Below are positions 24,116 to 33,175 of a stretch of 36,225 nt of DNA, piece by piece (position 1 is the stretch's first letter; the number at the start of each line of letters is the position of its first letter). The notes below the pieces were generated by a model. That model saw nothing but the letters and a program-made list of their open reading frames with translations. It was not told the origin of the DNA and searched no databases. The stretch covers positions 21,867-58,091 of the forward strand of contig NZ_SPQG01000004.1 in the NCBI RefSeq assembly GCF_004944975.1, given 5' to 3'. This stretch comes from Halorhabdus amylolytica (lineage in GTDB: Archaea > Halobacteriota > Halobacteria > Halobacteriales > Haloarculaceae). The position numbers and the translations under genes were made by a program.

Positions 24116-24675
24116 AGTTCGATGTCACCTTCGAGTAACGTCTCCCGCAGCTCGTCGAAGTGCGCGGGCAGTTCTGTCGCGTCGAAATCCCCACTATACA
24201 GCGGCTCCTCGCGCATCTCGGCGTACTCGGCGATATGCTCGCCGCGAGTCCGCTCCCAGGCGGCCAGCACGTCGTCGTTGTGGGGGATCTCCAGGCCGGC
24301 GTCGATCGCACCCTCCTGGATCGCGAATACTTTACTTCCTGGCGTCGGCGTGTTGAGTCCGATGTCCAGCACGGCCTCCTCGTAACCGGCCTCGATCGCC
24401 CGTTGCCCGGCGAGCAGCCCGGTGAGATACGCGGCGGGCAGGTTGCCCGTCGGTGCCTCCCAGCCGTACTCGTCGAGATCGTTCGATTCGGCGGCCGCAG
24501 CAGTCTCGTCACCTTCGGGACCGGTCGTCACCAGCTGCGCCCTGGCCTGGCTGTTCGAGAGCCGCGCCACGAGGCGTGGCTTGCCGGATTTCAACAGGCG
24601 CAACCGCTGATGGTAGTCCGTCCTGGATTCGCGGCGCCGACGCATCGGCACCTTGTATCGTGGTCCTGTCGCCAT
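24112..24675 (-). CDS. rplR: Ribosomal protein L18 (uL18)
   Basis: The 187-residue protein binds 5S rRNA. It has the basic start [20 protein letters not shown], the [18 protein letters not shown] segment and the archaeal C-terminal extension ([20 protein letters not shown]). Its ATG directly abuts the L19e stop, without a gap or overlap. It overlaps S5 by four bases. Confidence 0.97.
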   Translation of the reverse strand: MATGPRYKVPMRRRRESRTDYHQRLRLLKSGKPRLVARLSNSQARAQLVTTGPEGDETAAAAESNDLDEYGWEAPTGNLPAAYLTGLLAGQRAIEAGYEEAVLDIGLNTPTPGSKVFAIQEGAIDAGLEIPHNDDVLAAWERTRGEHIAEYAEMREEPLYSGDFDATELPAHFDELRETLLEGDIEL

Positions 24676-25125
24676 TCACTGATCACCGTATTGGTCGTCG
24701 ATGTATCGCGTCAGGTCACCGACGTCGTCGAATTCGCCGCCGCTGGCCTGATCGTACAGTTCGCGATACTCCGTCGGCGTCAACTCGCCGTCGTCACGGA
24801 GTTCGCGTAGACGCTCGCGCTGGGCACGGATGCGCGAGGTCCAGTCTTCTTTCTCGTTCTGTCGGGCACCTGCGGCACCCTTCCGGGACCCGTGTCCCTT
24901 CCCGTGGCCGTAGGCGCGTTTCTCCTGGCGCTCTCTGGCCCGCCCGCGGGAGTTGCCGTCCGGTTCCTCGGCACGGATGATGCCCTGATCGACGAGATCA
25001 CGCAGATCCGCCCGCGTGATCGCCTCGGCGATCTCCTCTTGAGCCTCGGGATCGAACCAGACGCGATTCTTCCCGACGTCCAGAATGTCGGCGGCCATCC
25101 GTTTCTGTGCACTCAGATCAGTCAT
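24676..25125 (-). CDS. rpl19e: Ribosomal protein L19e (eL19)
   Basis: This 149-residue archaeal/eukaryal protein starts [20 protein letters not shown]. It has the basic glycine-rich RKGAAGARQ and GHGKGHG segment in the middle and a helical end ([20 protein letters not shown]). It bridges large and small subunits. Its start overlaps the L32e stop by 8 bases. Confidence 0.97.
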   Translation of the reverse strand: MTDLSAQKRMAADILDVGKNRVWFDPEAQEEIAEAITRADLRDLVDQGIIRAEEPDGNSRGRARERQEKRAYGHGKGHGSRKGAAGARQNEKEDWTSRIRAQRERLRELRDDGELTPTEYRELYDQASGGEFDDVGDLTRYIDDQYGDQ

Positions 25126-26104
25126 CCTCGGTCACCTCGACTTCGACGTAGGTGGGGTTGAGCACGCGGATCCCTTCGTCCTCGGCGACTTCTTCGATGC
25201 GCTCGCGCTTGCGGGCGCCGACCTTCGAGGCGATCCGGACCGCCTCGCGATCGCCGTCCACGCCGTCGAGATCGTCGACGTTGTGGACGCGGACTTCCTC
25301 GAAGCCGGAGGGGTGCAGTCCCCGAACGGCCTCGGGGGTCCGGAACCCGGCTTCGACGGTGTCGCCCTTGCCCTTGATGCCGCGGCGCTGCTTCGAGAGG
25401 CCGCCGCGGGGCCGTCGCCAGGACGTCGGGACGCGCTTTTTCTTGTGGTAATCCTGCCGGTTGAACTGCGGCTTGCCCTCGCGTCGTCGCTGGACGAGTA
25501 GGCGTGCCTCCTCGTCGCTCAACTCTGGCGTCTTCTCTGCGTGCCCGCGCGGGCGCAGTTCCGTCTCGACATCCTCGGCCGCTTCGGGCGCCTCGCCGGC
25601 TTCCTCGACTTCGGCGGTCTCGGCTGCCGAAACGTCGAGTTCGCCGATATCGGCCTGAATCCGGGCCGCCAGGGCGTTACCGATCCCCTCGACGTCAGTC
25701 AGGTCCGACTGCTCGGCACGGGCGACGTCTTCGACCGTCTCGAATCCCGCCTCCCGGAGCGTCTCGGCTTTCTCCTCGCTGACTCCGCTGATGTCCGTCA
25801 GTTCCTCGTAGGACTCGACGGATTCTGCCGCCTCGTCAGCGCTGTCTTCGACCGTCTCGTCCGCGTCGGCCGCGGACTCCTCGATGACGTCCGCCTCGAC
25901 GTCCTCGTCAGGTTCGACGTCACCGACGTCGGCCTTGATCCGGGCGGCCAGCGCGTTGCCGATGCCGTCGACTTCGGTGAGTTGTGCTTCCGTCGCTTCC
26001 CGCAGGTCGGCGACAGTCTCGAAGCCTGCCTCACGAAGTGATGCAGCCGTTCCGTCGCCGATCCCGCTGACGTCCGTCAACTCGGTTCGTTCGTCGTCGG
26101 CCAT
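25118..26104 (-). CDS. rpl32e: Ribosomal protein L32e (eL32) with two N-terminal helix-hairpin-helix modules
   Basis: The C-terminal 140 residues are canonical L32e ([54 protein letters not shown]). The N-terminus carries two near-copies of a HhH module. Copy A is residues 8-63 ([20 protein letters not shown]...[16 protein letters not shown]) and copy B is 101-156 ([20 protein letters not shown]...[16 protein letters not shown]). An acidic linker without basic residues (64-100) joins them. From memory, Haloarcula L32e is about 240 residues with one such module, so this 328-residue form looks like an internal duplication. The frame and the junctions with L6 (one-base overlap) and L19e are intact, so it should be expressed. 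Confidence 0.95.
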   Translation of the reverse strand: MADDERTELTDVSGIGDGTAASLREAGFETVADLREATEAQLTEVDGIGNALAARIKADVGDVEPDEDVEADVIEESAADADETVEDSADEAAESVESYEELTDISGVSEEKAETLREAGFETVEDVARAEQSDLTDVEGIGNALAARIQADIGELDVSAAETAEVEEAGEAPEAAEDVETELRPRGHAEKTPELSDEEARLLVQRRREGKPQFNRQDYHKKKRVPTSWRRPRGGLSKQRRGIKGKGDTVEAGFRTPEAVRGLHPSGFEEVRVHNVDDLDGVDGDREAVRIASKVGARKRERIEEVAEDEGIRVLNPTYVEVEVTEDD

Positions 26105-26640
26105 CAGACCTCACCTCGGTTCGGTTTCTCGGTGATATAGACGCCGTCCTGGAAGACACGGACGTCCTTGTCCGTGACGCGGGTCAGCTGCTCGACGTCC
26201 GCGGCCGTCTGGCCGACGTCCTCGATGCTGGGCCCGCGCAGCGTCATCCGTTCCTCGTCGATCTCCACCTCGGTGTCCCCGTGGATCGGGGTCCGTCGCG
26301 GCGCGCGCTCGCCGAGGAAGTTCTCGATGACGATCTCGCTCTCCTCGGCGCGCACCTGCATCGGGAAGTGAGAGTAGAAGACTTCCATCTCGTACTCCCA
26401 GCCCTCGGTGACGCCGTGGAACATGTTCTGCACGTGGCTCTCGAAGGTCCCGACCGTCGACATCGTCTTTGCATCGTCGGCCTCGGACTCGATGACGACC
26501 GCGTCGTCGGTCACCTCGACGGTGACGTCCGGATACCACAGTCGGCGTGTCACGCTGCCTTCGGGGCCCTCGACGGTGAGCTCGAGATGGTCCATCTCGG
26601 CGCTCACGTCCTCCGGTAACTGTAGTTCTGTGCGTGGCAT
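26104..26640 (-). CDS. rplF: Ribosomal protein L6 (uL6)
   Basis: The 178-residue protein shows the two L6 repeats. It begins [20 protein letters not shown], has [20 protein letters not shown] in the first half, and ends with [20 protein letters not shown]. It lies at the factor-binding site of the large subunit. ATG 26640 is taken because the homologous start follows S8 by 2 bases; the long open frame to 27138 is run-on through S8. Confidence 0.96.
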   Translation of the reverse strand: MPRTELQLPEDVSAEMDHLELTVEGPEGSVTRRLWYPDVTVEVTDDAVVIESEADDAKTMSTVGTFESHVQNMFHGVTEGWEYEMEVFYSHFPMQVRAEESEIVIENFLGERAPRRTPIHGDTEVEIDEERMTLRGPSIEDVGQTAADVEQLTRVTDKDVRVFQDGVYITEKPNRGEV

Positions 26641-26642
26641 TG

Positions 26643-27035
26643 TCAGTATACGTAGGCGATCACCTGGCCACCGACGCCCTCCTCGCGGGCCTCGTAGTGG
26701 CTCATGATCCCGTGGCTGGTGGTCACGACGAGTGTCCCGTAGTCCCGGGCAGGGAGGAACCGCTTCTCCCACTGCTCGAACTCCTCGGCTCCCGCCGAAT
26801 AACGGGGTTTGACGGGACCGCACTCGTTGATCGCACCTTTCAGTTCGACCTCGAACTTGCCGGCCTTGCCGTCCTCGATGTGTTCGAAACCGTCGATGTA
26901 GCCGCGGTCGTAGAACACTTCGAGGACGTTGCCGATCTCGTTCGAGGCGGGCTCGACCGTGTGTGTCAGCTGGCCGACGCTCTCTGCGTTGTCGATCTCT
27001 GCGAGCGCCGCACTGAGTGGATCGTTTCCTGTCAT
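26643..27035 (-). CDS. rpsH: Ribosomal protein S8 (uS8)
   Basis: The 130-residue protein binds the central domain of 16S rRNA. The N-terminal NDPLSAALAEIDNAESVGQL and the C-terminal DYGTLVVTTSHGIMSHYEAR, which carries the conserved TSHG rRNA contact, are complete. ATG 27035 follows S14 by 2 bases; earlier in-frame starts lie in S14. Confidence 0.97.
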   Translation of the reverse strand: MTGNDPLSAALAEIDNAESVGQLTHTVEPASNEIGNVLEVFYDRGYIDGFEHIEDGKAGKFEVELKGAINECGPVKPRYSAGAEEFEQWEKRFLPARDYGTLVVTTSHGIMSHYEAREEGVGGQVIAYVY

Positions 27036-27037
27036 CG

Positions 27038-27232
27038 TTAGCTGTACTTCTTGAATCCCATGTCGCGGGCGATCTCGCGGAAGCACTGTCGGCACAGGTA
27101 GATGTCGTACTTCCCGACCAGCCCCTGTTCGCGCCCACAGCGCTGGCAGGCCTCTAGCTGGCCGGTCCGTTTGGTGGCCTGCTCGCCGGTCGCCTCCGCG
27201 CCCGCGTCGCTGTCTGTCTCGCTCTCGCTCAT
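27038..27232 (-). CDS. rpsN: Ribosomal protein S14 (uS14), zinc form
   Basis: The 64-residue protein has an acidic N-terminal 20 residues, then [20 protein letters not shown] with a second CxxC (C29, C32, C47, C50). It ends in [12 protein letters not shown]. It is the zinc-binding short form usual in archaea and sits in the 30S head. Its ATG overlaps the L5 stop (ATGA). Confidence 0.97.
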   Translation of the reverse strand: MSESETDSDAGAEATGEQATKRTGQLEACQRCGREQGLVGKYDIYLCRQCFREIARDMGFKKYS

Positions 27233-27756
27233 TCGCTCACCTCCACGTCGAAGGTCGACTCGACGAACGCGATGGCGTCCTCCGGGTCGAGTCGATGGTT
27301 GGCGGGGATCGACCGGGAGGCCTTGTCGCGCTTGGTGACGCGATAGCCCGGCCGCGTCAGGTTCACCGTCACGTCCAGTCCGTAGATCCCGATCGTCGGG
27401 TCGTACTCCTGGCTGGGGAAATCAGTGTGTTCCTCGACGCCGAAACTGAAGTTGCCGGTCTCGTCGAACTGCGACGCCTCGATGTCGACGAACTCCAGGG
27501 CAGTCTCGATGAACTCCTCGGCGTCGTCGTCCCGTAGCGTGACCTTCGTCCCGACGGGGTCACCCTGCCGAATCTCGAACTCGCCGACGGTCTCCCTGGC
27601 GTTGGTCCGGACGGGCTGCTGGCCGGCGATCTCCGCGAGGATCTCCTCGGCGTCCGCCAGCTCCTGGCCACCCTGGCCGATACCCATGTGGACGACGACC
27701 TTCTCGACCGACGGTTCGCGCATCGGGTGGAACCCGGCCTCGGTCTCGGAACTCAT
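27229..27756 (-). CDS. rplE: Ribosomal protein L5 (uL5)
   Basis: The 175-residue protein binds 5S rRNA with L18 and contacts the P-site tRNA. It shows [37 protein letters not shown] and the [19 protein letters not shown] segment. ATGA overlaps occur with both S4e upstream and S14 downstream, so translation is coupled. Confidence 0.97.
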   Translation of the reverse strand: MSSETEAGFHPMREPSVEKVVVHMGIGQGGQELADAEEILAEIAGQQPVRTNARETVGEFEIRQGDPVGTKVTLRDDDAEEFIETALEFVDIEASQFDETGNFSFGVEEHTDFPSQEYDPTIGIYGLDVTVNLTRPGYRVTKRDKASRSIPANHRLDPEDAIAFVESTFDVEVSE

Positions 27757-28643
27757 TCGTCGTCACCTCCGTCGTCGGATTCGGCCGCTGCCTCCTCGGC
27801 TTCGGTTTCGTCGTCCGTGGATTCCTCGTCGTCCGCTTCGGACGCTTCTTCGTCCTCGTCGTCAGCTTCTTCCTCGTCGGACTCGGCGTCCGCAGGCTCT
27901 TCTTCGGCCTCAGCCTCGTCGGCTTCGTCCGAGGCCTGATCGGCGTCGTCACTAGTGAAGTTCTCGTCGATGACGACGACGTACTCCTCGACAGTTTCGA
28001 CGGTCGAACCGTCCTCACGCTCGATGATGACGTTGTTGTCGGCGCTGCCGGGGGTGACTTGAATCTCTTCGATCGTCCCGATCTCGCCTGCGTGCTGGCC
28101 GTCGACGGCTGTCACCAAGGCCCCTTCCTCGTACTCGAAGTGGGCGACGACTTCCTCGCTCTCGTTGGCGACGACGATCGAGTCGTTGCCGTCGTACGGC
28201 GTATCGTCCTCGACCAGTAGCGTCTCGCCGTCGTGCAGTGTCAGCTGAAGGTCACCACCGGGGATGTTACGCTTCGCAATGATCTTACCCAGCTTCGACT
28301 GTGCCGCGTCCTCGTCGATGGGGGTCAGCGCGAGCCGACCGCCCTCGCCGGGGAACACGCGGTAGAACTCCTCGCGCTCCGTGAAGGCGAGGATGTCGAA
28401 CATCCCCACCGGGCGGGTCTCGTCGCTGACGGGATCGCCGTTGATCAAGATCTGGTCCTGATCGAGCGCGAACCGGGCCTCCTTGCGGCTGTCGACGTAT
28501 CCCAGAACGTCCCGAAGGACGATCAGCAGGGGCACGCCAGCCTCGCCGTGCGGGCCGGCGTCGGCCTTGACGGTGAAGGTCTCGGTCTTGCGCTCGACCG
28601 GCCAGCGTTCCGGTACCGAGAGTCGTTTCTGGTGGTTGCTCAT
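27753..28643 (-). CDS. rps4e: Ribosomal protein S4e (eS4) with long acidic tail
   Basis: Residues 1-230 are a standard S4e. They have the S4-type RNA-binding region ([20 protein letters not shown]), the central domain with [18 protein letters not shown], and the KOW segment [13 protein letters not shown]. Residues 231-296 form a tail in which 40 of 66 residues are Asp or Glu and no Lys, Arg or His occurs. From memory most haloarchaeal S4e stop near 235 residues, so the tail is an extension. It may stabilise the protein at high salt or be disordered. The gene overlaps L24 and L5 (ATGA). Confidence 0.95.
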   Translation of the reverse strand: MSNHQKRLSVPERWPVERKTETFTVKADAGPHGEAGVPLLIVLRDVLGYVDSRKEARFALDQDQILINGDPVSDETRPVGMFDILAFTEREEFYRVFPGEGGRLALTPIDEDAAQSKLGKIIAKRNIPGGDLQLTLHDGETLLVEDDTPYDGNDSIVVANESEEVVAHFEYEEGALVTAVDGQHAGEIGTIEEIQVTPGSADNNVIIEREDGSTVETVEEYVVVIDENFTSDDADQASDEADEAEAEEEPADAESDEEEADDEDEEASEADDEESTDDETEAEEAAAESDDGGDDE

Positions 28644-28996
28644 TGGTCGTCCTCCTCGAGTCGCTGCCGTCGCACGTCGTCGGACAGATCGAGATCCGTC
28701 ACGCGGACGTTGCTCGCCTCCAGACGGCGGGGAGTTTCCTCGCCGTCGGCGGTCTCGACGGTGACGTCCTCGACGCTGATCGTCGCGTCACGGAGGTCGA
28801 CATCGATCACTTCGCCTTCCTCGCCGGCGAAGTCGCCGCGCATGACCTCGACCGTGTCGCCCTCGTTGACGCGGACGCGACGGGTATTGTACTCCTCGCG
28901 GAGTTCGTCGGTCAGCGTCGCATGGACCTGCTTGTGTCGCTCGTGCAACGGAGCGCGCTCGGTCTCGTTGCGCTGTTTGGTTGGTTGCTCACTCAT
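28640..28996 (-). CDS. rplX: Ribosomal protein L24 (uL24)
   Basis: The 118-residue protein carries the KOW motif ([20 protein letters not shown]) that binds 23S rRNA and starts large-subunit assembly. The basic N-terminus [20 protein letters not shown] is typical of archaea. It starts 2 bases after the L14 stop and overlaps S4e by four bases. Confidence 0.97.
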   Translation of the reverse strand: MSEQPTKQRNETERAPLHERHKQVHATLTDELREEYNTRRVRVNEGDTVEVMRGDFAGEEGEVIDVDLRDATISVEDVTVETADGEETPRRLEASNVRVTDLDLSDDVRRQRLEEDDQ

Positions 28997-28998
28997 GT

Positions 28999-29397
28999 CT
29001 ATACGATCATCGTGGCTGCCGAGGCGATTGAACCGAAGCGTTCGGCCACTTCTCGGGCGATCGGCCCGCGAAGTTCGGTGCCCCGGGGATCCTCGTTCTC
29101 GTCGACGATGACGGCCGCGTTGTCCTCGAACTTCACGCGCGTGCCGTCGGGTCGACGGATCGGCTTGCGCTGGCGGACGACGACCGCCTCCAGCACCTGC
29201 CGTCGCATCTCCGGGGTGCCCTTGGTCACCGAGACGGTGACTTTGTCACCCAGGCCCGCCTTCGGGTGGCGGTTCTTCGTCCCGGAGTAACCCGCGACGC
29301 TAATGACCTTGAGTTCACGCGCGCCCGTGTTGTCCGCACACGTGACGAGCGATCCCTTCTCTAAGCCCTGCGTGACGTCGGCGTTGAGGGCCTCCAT
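28999..29397 (-). CDS. rplN: Ribosomal protein L14 (uL14)
   Basis: The 132-residue protein is a beta-barrel at the subunit interface. It has the [20 protein letters not shown] start, [20 protein letters not shown] and [20 protein letters not shown], all complete. The start overlaps the S17 stop by one base. Confidence 0.97.
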   Translation of the reverse strand: MEALNADVTQGLEKGSLVTCADNTGARELKVISVAGYSGTKNRHPKAGLGDKVTVSVTKGTPEMRRQVLEAVVVRQRKPIRRPDGTRVKFEDNAAVIVDENEDPRGTELRGPIAREVAERFGSIASAATMIV

Positions 29398-29723
29398 CAG
29401 GCCTCACCTCCGTGTTTCTCGACCACTACGTGGGACTTCGTCTTCGAGAGTGGTCGGGTCTCTGCGATCGTGACCGTGTCGCCCTCATCCAGATCCACAC
29501 ACGGGGGTGCGTGGGCCGGGATGCGACTCCGCCGTTTCATCAGGCGGTCGTATTTCGGCACCGGGACGTCGTACTCGCGCTCGACGACGACGGTCTTCTC
29601 CATGTCTGTGGACGCGACCGTGCCTTCGACCGTCTGCCCGCGCACCGAAAGGGTGCCATGGAACGGGCAGTTGGGGTCGTCACAGGTCGCCTCCGGCTGT
29701 CGTACGTTCAATCCTAACGCCAT
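29397..29723 (-). CDS. rpsQ: Ribosomal protein S17 (uS17)
   Basis: The 108-residue OB-fold protein shows [20 protein letters not shown] and [20 protein letters not shown], the archaeal consensus. Cysteines C14 and C19 of [11 protein letters not shown] may hold a metal. Its start lies inside the Rnp1 frame, a 10-base overlap. It is an early 16S rRNA-binding protein. Confidence 0.97.
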   Translation of the reverse strand: MALGLNVRQPEATCDDPNCPFHGTLSVRGQTVEGTVASTDMEKTVVVEREYDVPVPKYDRLMKRRSRIPAHAPPCVDLDEGDTVTIAETRPLSKTKSHVVVEKHGGEA

Positions 29724-30031
29724 GTGGAATCACCTCTCCGCTCGGTCCGTCTGGCCGGCCGCGCCACGAGTCGCTTCCCCTCGACGGTGACGACGGCGGA
29801 CCCACTTGCGTCGGGGTCGTCCGCCTCACTATCGGGGAGTTCGAACTCGAAGGTCGCGACGGCCTTCGGGACCTGCCACGTCCGCCCGCCAACCCCGATC
29901 ACGAGGGTGTTGGTCGTCTCGTCGAGGACCGTTCCCTCGATGCCAACGAGATCGGGGTCGGTCGCGTCGCTGACGCGAACGGCGAGCCCGATCAGTTCGT
30001 GGCGCGGGAGTTGGGCGGCGGTTCGTGGCAT
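29714..30031 (-). CDS. rnp1: Ribonuclease P protein component 1 (Rnp1/Rpp29)
   Basis: The 105-residue protein is one of the archaeal RNase P proteins that help the RNA cut 5' leaders from pre-tRNA. The RHELIGLAVRVSDATDPDLV segment and GIEGTVLDETTNTLVI, followed by the RTWQVPKAVATFEFEL strand, match the Sm-like barrel of Rpp29. It sits between L29 and S17, the usual archaeal place, and overlaps both by 1 and 10 bases. Confidence 0.95.
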   Translation of the reverse strand: MPRTAAQLPRHELIGLAVRVSDATDPDLVGIEGTVLDETTNTLVIGVGGRTWQVPKAVATFEFELPDSEADDPDASGSAVVTVEGKRLVARPARRTERRGDSTWR

Positions 30032-30240
30032 TACGCAGTCTCCTCAGCTTCCTCAGCTTCGATCGTCTTGATCCGCGCGATTGCCCGGCGGATCTCCTTG
30101 ATGCGCCCGGGGTTGTCCGGGGCACCACCCGTCGCCTGGACGGCGCGGGCGTTCAGCAACTCCGTCTGGAGATCCTCGAGTTCGGCCTCGCGCTCGGCGG
30201 GCGTCATGTCGCGGATCTCCGTCGGGTGGAGGATCGTCAT
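30031..30240 (-). CDS. rpmC: Ribosomal protein L29 (uL29)
   Basis: The 69-residue two-helix protein starts [20 protein letters not shown]. It has the conserved [17 protein letters not shown] region and an acidic C-terminus. It lies at the peptide exit tunnel. The start overlaps S3 by four bases (ATGA). Confidence 0.96.
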   Translation of the reverse strand: MTILHPTEIRDMTPAEREAELEDLQTELLNARAVQATGGAPDNPGRIKEIRRAIARIKTIEAEEAEETA

Positions 30241-31220
30241 TTGTCATCCCCCTCCTCGTCGGCATCGTCTTCGTCTGCGGTCGCGTTTTCGTCGTCTGCT
30301 TCGTCTCCGTCTTCCATTTCATCGAGGAGTTCCTCGGCCGCTTCTTCTGTCTCCTCGTCGAGTTCCTCGTCGACTGCCGACTCGAGTTCGTCGAGGTCTT
30401 CCTCGACACCCGAATCGTCCGGGACGTCGACATCTTCGAACTCCTCGGCCTCGTCGGCCTCTTCGAGGACTTCCTCCTCGGGAGCTCCCTCGCCGTCAGC
30501 TGTCTCCTCGTCAGCCTCGGGCGGCGCGCCCGTCGTCGGCTCTCCTTCGCCTTCTTCGGGCTCGCCGGCGAGCAGTTCTTCGACTGAGTCGCCCTCGACC
30601 TCTTCGACGTACTCGCTCACGTCGACGTCCTCGTAGATCTCGAAGTCGTCGGGCAACACGGCATCCGGTGGGATGATCTTGACGTCCACGCCGATCGTTC
30701 CGAGCTTCATGACGGCGACGCCCTGACCGTGGTCGACGATGTCCTCGGCGGGTTCGCCGTTGTGCTTGATGTACCCGCGATTGAACTTCTCGACGCGAGA
30801 GCGTGCGCCCGTGACCTTCCCGCTCAGCACGATCTCCGCACCCTTCGCGCCGGCCTCCATGATCCGGTCGATCGTGGTGTGGCCAGCCTTCCGGAAGTAC
30901 CAGCCACGTTCTAAGGCGTTGGCCAGGCGGTCGGCGACGATCCGGGCGTTGAGGTCCGGCTCCTCGACCTCCTGAACGTCGACTTGCGGATCTTCGAGGT
31001 CGAACTCCTCCTCTAAGGTCGTGGTGATCTTGCGGATGTTCTTCCCGCCCTTGCCGATCACCATGCCGGGCTTTTCGGCCTTGAGAACGATCTGGGTCCC
31101 CATCGGCGTCTTGGCGACTTCCATGCCGCCGTAGCCTGCTCGACCGAGCTCTTCGGCGAAGAACTCGTCGATCTGGGTGCGCTGGAGGCCGTCCTCGATA
31201 AACTGCAGTTCGTCGGCCAT
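30237..31220 (-). CDS. rpsC: Ribosomal protein S3 (uS3) with acidic C-terminal tail
   Basis: The 327-residue protein has a KH domain ([20 protein letters not shown] at about 52-71) and the S3 C-domain ([20 protein letters not shown]). From residue 182 to 326 no Lys, Arg or His appears and Asp/Glu dominate, a long acidic tail of about 135 residues. Haloarchaeal S3 proteins commonly have such a tail, though its length varies. ATG 31220 overlaps the L22 stop by one base. S3 forms part of the mRNA entry channel. Confidence 0.97.
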   Translation of the reverse strand: MADELQFIEDGLQRTQIDEFFAEELGRAGYGGMEVAKTPMGTQIVLKAEKPGMVIGKGGKNIRKITTTLEEEFDLEDPQVDVQEVEEPDLNARIVADRLANALERGWYFRKAGHTTIDRIMEAGAKGAEIVLSGKVTGARSRVEKFNRGYIKHNGEPAEDIVDHGQGVAVMKLGTIGVDVKIIPPDAVLPDDFEIYEDVDVSEYVEEVEGDSVEELLAGEPEEGEGEPTTGAPPEADEETADGEGAPEEEVLEEADEAEEFEDVDVPDDSGVEEDLDELESAVDEELDEETEEAAEELLDEMEDGDEADDENATADEDDADEEGDDK

Positions 31221-31696
31221 CAGGCACCACCCTCCTCGGCGTCGGGTTCTACCAGGATGAGTTCGACATCGACCTCCGGCGTGTTCCACTCGTTGGCTCG
31301 ACCCATCGCACGGGGCTGGCGACCGCGCTGTTCGCCGACCTTGTGGGCGGCGACGTGCATGATCTCCATGGACTCGCCGTCCATGCCCGCGTACTCGGCG
31401 TTGCCGATGGCGTTTTCGAGCAGATCGAGGAAGGCCTCACTGGCCTTCTCGGGGTAGCGGCCGGCGTCCCAGCCGTCGATGTCGTTGCGATGGCCGACGC
31501 CCGAGTTGTGGGACTTGAAGGGCACCGACTGCTCGCCCTCGATGACGTCCGCTAAGTAGGCGACCGCCGCCTCGGCGGTCATGCCCTTGATCTCCCGGGC
31601 GATAGCCTTGCTGTGCTTGTGGCTCATCTGACGCTCCCGGAGCATCGCTTTTGCCGTGGTGTCCGGGTCCGCGTCGACTGAGTAGCTGATTCCCAT
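31220..31696 (-). CDS. rplV: Ribosomal protein L22 (uL22)
   Basis: The 158-residue protein begins [20 protein letters not shown]. It has the tunnel-lining hairpin region (GQRRGRQ in [20 protein letters not shown]) and a C-terminal [11 protein letters not shown] strand. It starts 3 bases after S19 and overlaps S3 by one base. Confidence 0.97.
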   Translation of the reverse strand: MGISYSVDADPDTTAKAMLRERQMSHKHSKAIAREIKGMTAEAAVAYLADVIEGEQSVPFKSHNSGVGHRNDIDGWDAGRYPEKASEAFLDLLENAIGNAEYAGMDGESMEIMHVAAHKVGEQRGRQPRAMGRANEWNTPEVDVELILVEPDAEEGGA

Positions 31697-31699
31697 GGA

Positions 31700-32125
31700 T
31701 TACTTGAGGGGCACGAACTTCGAGGAGCGGGTCGCCCCGATCCCGGCCTGTCCGTGCTCGACGCTCGTGCGCGTGAGCTGGAACTCTCCCAGATAGTGGC
31801 CGAGCATCTCCGGCTCGACTTTCACGCGCTCGAAGCTCTGGCCGTTGTGGACCGCGAAGGTGATCCCGACGAACTCGGGGAGGATCGGCATGTCCCGCAG
31901 GTGTGTCCTGATCGGGTCGTTAGCCGTCTCTTCCTCGCCGGCTTCGCGGGCCGCCTCGAGCAGTTGTTCCTTCTCGTAGGACAGGCCGCGCTCGATACTT
32001 CGCCGCTGCCGTGCGGGGAGCAGTTCCGCGACTTCCTCGATCGACATCTCCTGCAACTCCTCTAACGTGTGGCCACGGTAGGTGAACTCGCCCTCGTGGC
32101 CGATCTGGTACTCACTGGAACTCAT
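31700..32125 (-). CDS. rpsS: Ribosomal protein S19 (uS19)
   Basis: The 141-residue protein has the archaeal N-terminal region ([20 protein letters not shown]) and the S19 core ([40 protein letters not shown]). It binds the 16S head. Its ATG overlaps the stop of the bridging micro-ORF at 32122-32184. It is preceded by GGAGG about 8 bases upstream, so it may also initiate by itself. Confidence 0.97.
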   Translation of the reverse strand: MSSSEYQIGHEGEFTYRGHTLEELQEMSIEEVAELLPARQRRSIERGLSYEKEQLLEAAREAGEEETANDPIRTHLRDMPILPEFVGITFAVHNGQSFERVKVEPEMLGHYLGEFQLTRTSVEHGQAGIGATRSSKFVPLK

Positions 32126-32184
32126 CCGTCGTCACCTCCGGTGATGATGAGATTGTCGCGCGCACGATGTGCGACAGAACTCAT
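32122..32184 (-). CDS. Micro-ORF (20 codons) bridging L2 and S19
   Basis: ATG at 32184 overlaps the L2 stop as ATGA. The frame encodes [20 protein letters not shown], and its TGA overlaps the S19 ATG as ATGA. The gap L2-S19 (55 bases) is by far the longest in the ribosomal run, where all other junctions lie between -10 and +7. About 20 bases around each junction are near-copies exactly 60 bases apart, so a small tandem duplication that kept the frame probably made it. It has no known domain. Confidence 0.4.
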   Translation of the reverse strand: MSSVAHRARDNLIITGGDDG

Positions 32185-32909
32185 TCGTCCTCACCTCGCC
32201 CGGTGCGTCGCGAGGAGATGTCGCCCACCTTCCGACCCGGTGGGGCGTTGCGCGAGATGGACTTCGGTTTCCCGGGATGCTGGCGGCCGCCGCCACCGAA
32301 GGGGTGGTCGACGGCGTTCATCGCGACCCCACGAACCCGCGGCCACTTCGTCCCGCGGGAAGCCATCTTGTGATACTTGTTTCCGGCCTTCACGAAGGGT
32401 TTCTCCGTCCGGCCGCCGCCAGCGACGACGCCGATCGTCGCCCGGCAGTCCGGATCCAGTCGCTTGACCTCGTCGCTGGGCAACTGGACGACTGCCACGT
32501 TTCGGTCGTGGGCCATCAACTGGGCCGAGACACCCGACGCGCGGGCGAACTGCCCACCGTCGCCAGGGTTGGCCTCGACGTTACAGATCTGGATCCCTTC
32601 GGGGATCTCCGCCAGGGGCAGCGTGTTGCCCGGTTCGATCGACGCCGTGACACCGACCTGGATCTCGTCGCCGACACCGACGCCTTCCGGCGCCAGCACC
32701 AGTCGTTGGTCGCCATCCTCGAACTCGACGGCCGCGACGGGTGCCGATCGGGCCGGATCGTGTTCGAGATCCACGACCGTGCCCGCGATGACGTCGCCGT
32801 CACGCGCTTCGGTGCTCCGGTGTGAGAGATCGGACTTGTAGCGGTGGGAAGGCGCCCGGAACGTGGGCGTCCCGCGACCGCGTCGTTGTCCCTGAATGCG
32901 TCGTCCCAT
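32181..32909 (-). CDS. rplB: Ribosomal protein L2 (uL2)
   Basis: The 242-residue protein is a central part of the peptidyl-transferase region. It starts MGRRIQGQRRGRGTPTFRAP and has the VAMNAVDHPFGGGGRQHPGK loop with the conserved histidine that contacts the catalytic centre. It ends in an arginine-rich tail that turns acidic (RGEDE). It starts 2 bases after L23. Confidence 0.97.
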   Translation of the reverse strand: MGRRIQGQRRGRGTPTFRAPSHRYKSDLSHRSTEARDGDVIAGTVVDLEHDPARSAPVAAVEFEDGDQRLVLAPEGVGVGDEIQVGVTASIEPGNTLPLAEIPEGIQICNVEANPGDGGQFARASGVSAQLMAHDRNVAVVQLPSDEVKRLDPDCRATIGVVAGGGRTEKPFVKAGNKYHKMASRGTKWPRVRGVAMNAVDHPFGGGGRQHPGKPKSISRNAPPGRKVGDISSRRTGRGEDE

Positions 32910-32911
32910 TT

Positions 32912-33175
32912 TCAGAACACCCCGATTCGCGAGGCGATCTCCTCAGCGTCGTCGTCAGCCGAGAGAGTGACCTCTGCCTTTTTATTGCCGTTCATGGTGA
33001 CCTGTGTGTTCACGCCGATGACCGTCACGTCGAATTGCTGTTCGACGGCCTCACGCACGTCCTCTTTGGCTGCATCCGTCTTGACGATGAACTGGAGCTT
33101 ATTCTGGAAGTCCATCTTGTCCATCGCCTTCTCGGTGACGTGCGGGTGCTCGATGACGTCGATCGGATCGGTCAT
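32912..33175 (-). CDS. rplW: Ribosomal protein L23 (uL23)
   Basis: The 87-residue protein at the tunnel exit starts MTDPIDVIEHPHVTEKAMDK, with LQFIVKTDAAKEDVREAVEQ and VTVIGVNTQVTMNGNKKAEV. It is the docking place of SRP and other nascent-chain factors. ATGA overlap with L4. Confidence 0.97.
   Translation of the reverse strand: MTDPIDVIEHPHVTEKAMDKMDFQNKLQFIVKTDAAKEDVREAVEQQFDVTVIGVNTQVTMNGNKKAEVTLSADDDAEEIASRIGVF

Noticed and set aside
29507-30676. 389-codon plus-strand frame over the ribosomal genes
   Set aside because: Arg/Pro/Ser-rich antisense translation of the acidic tails; not a gene.
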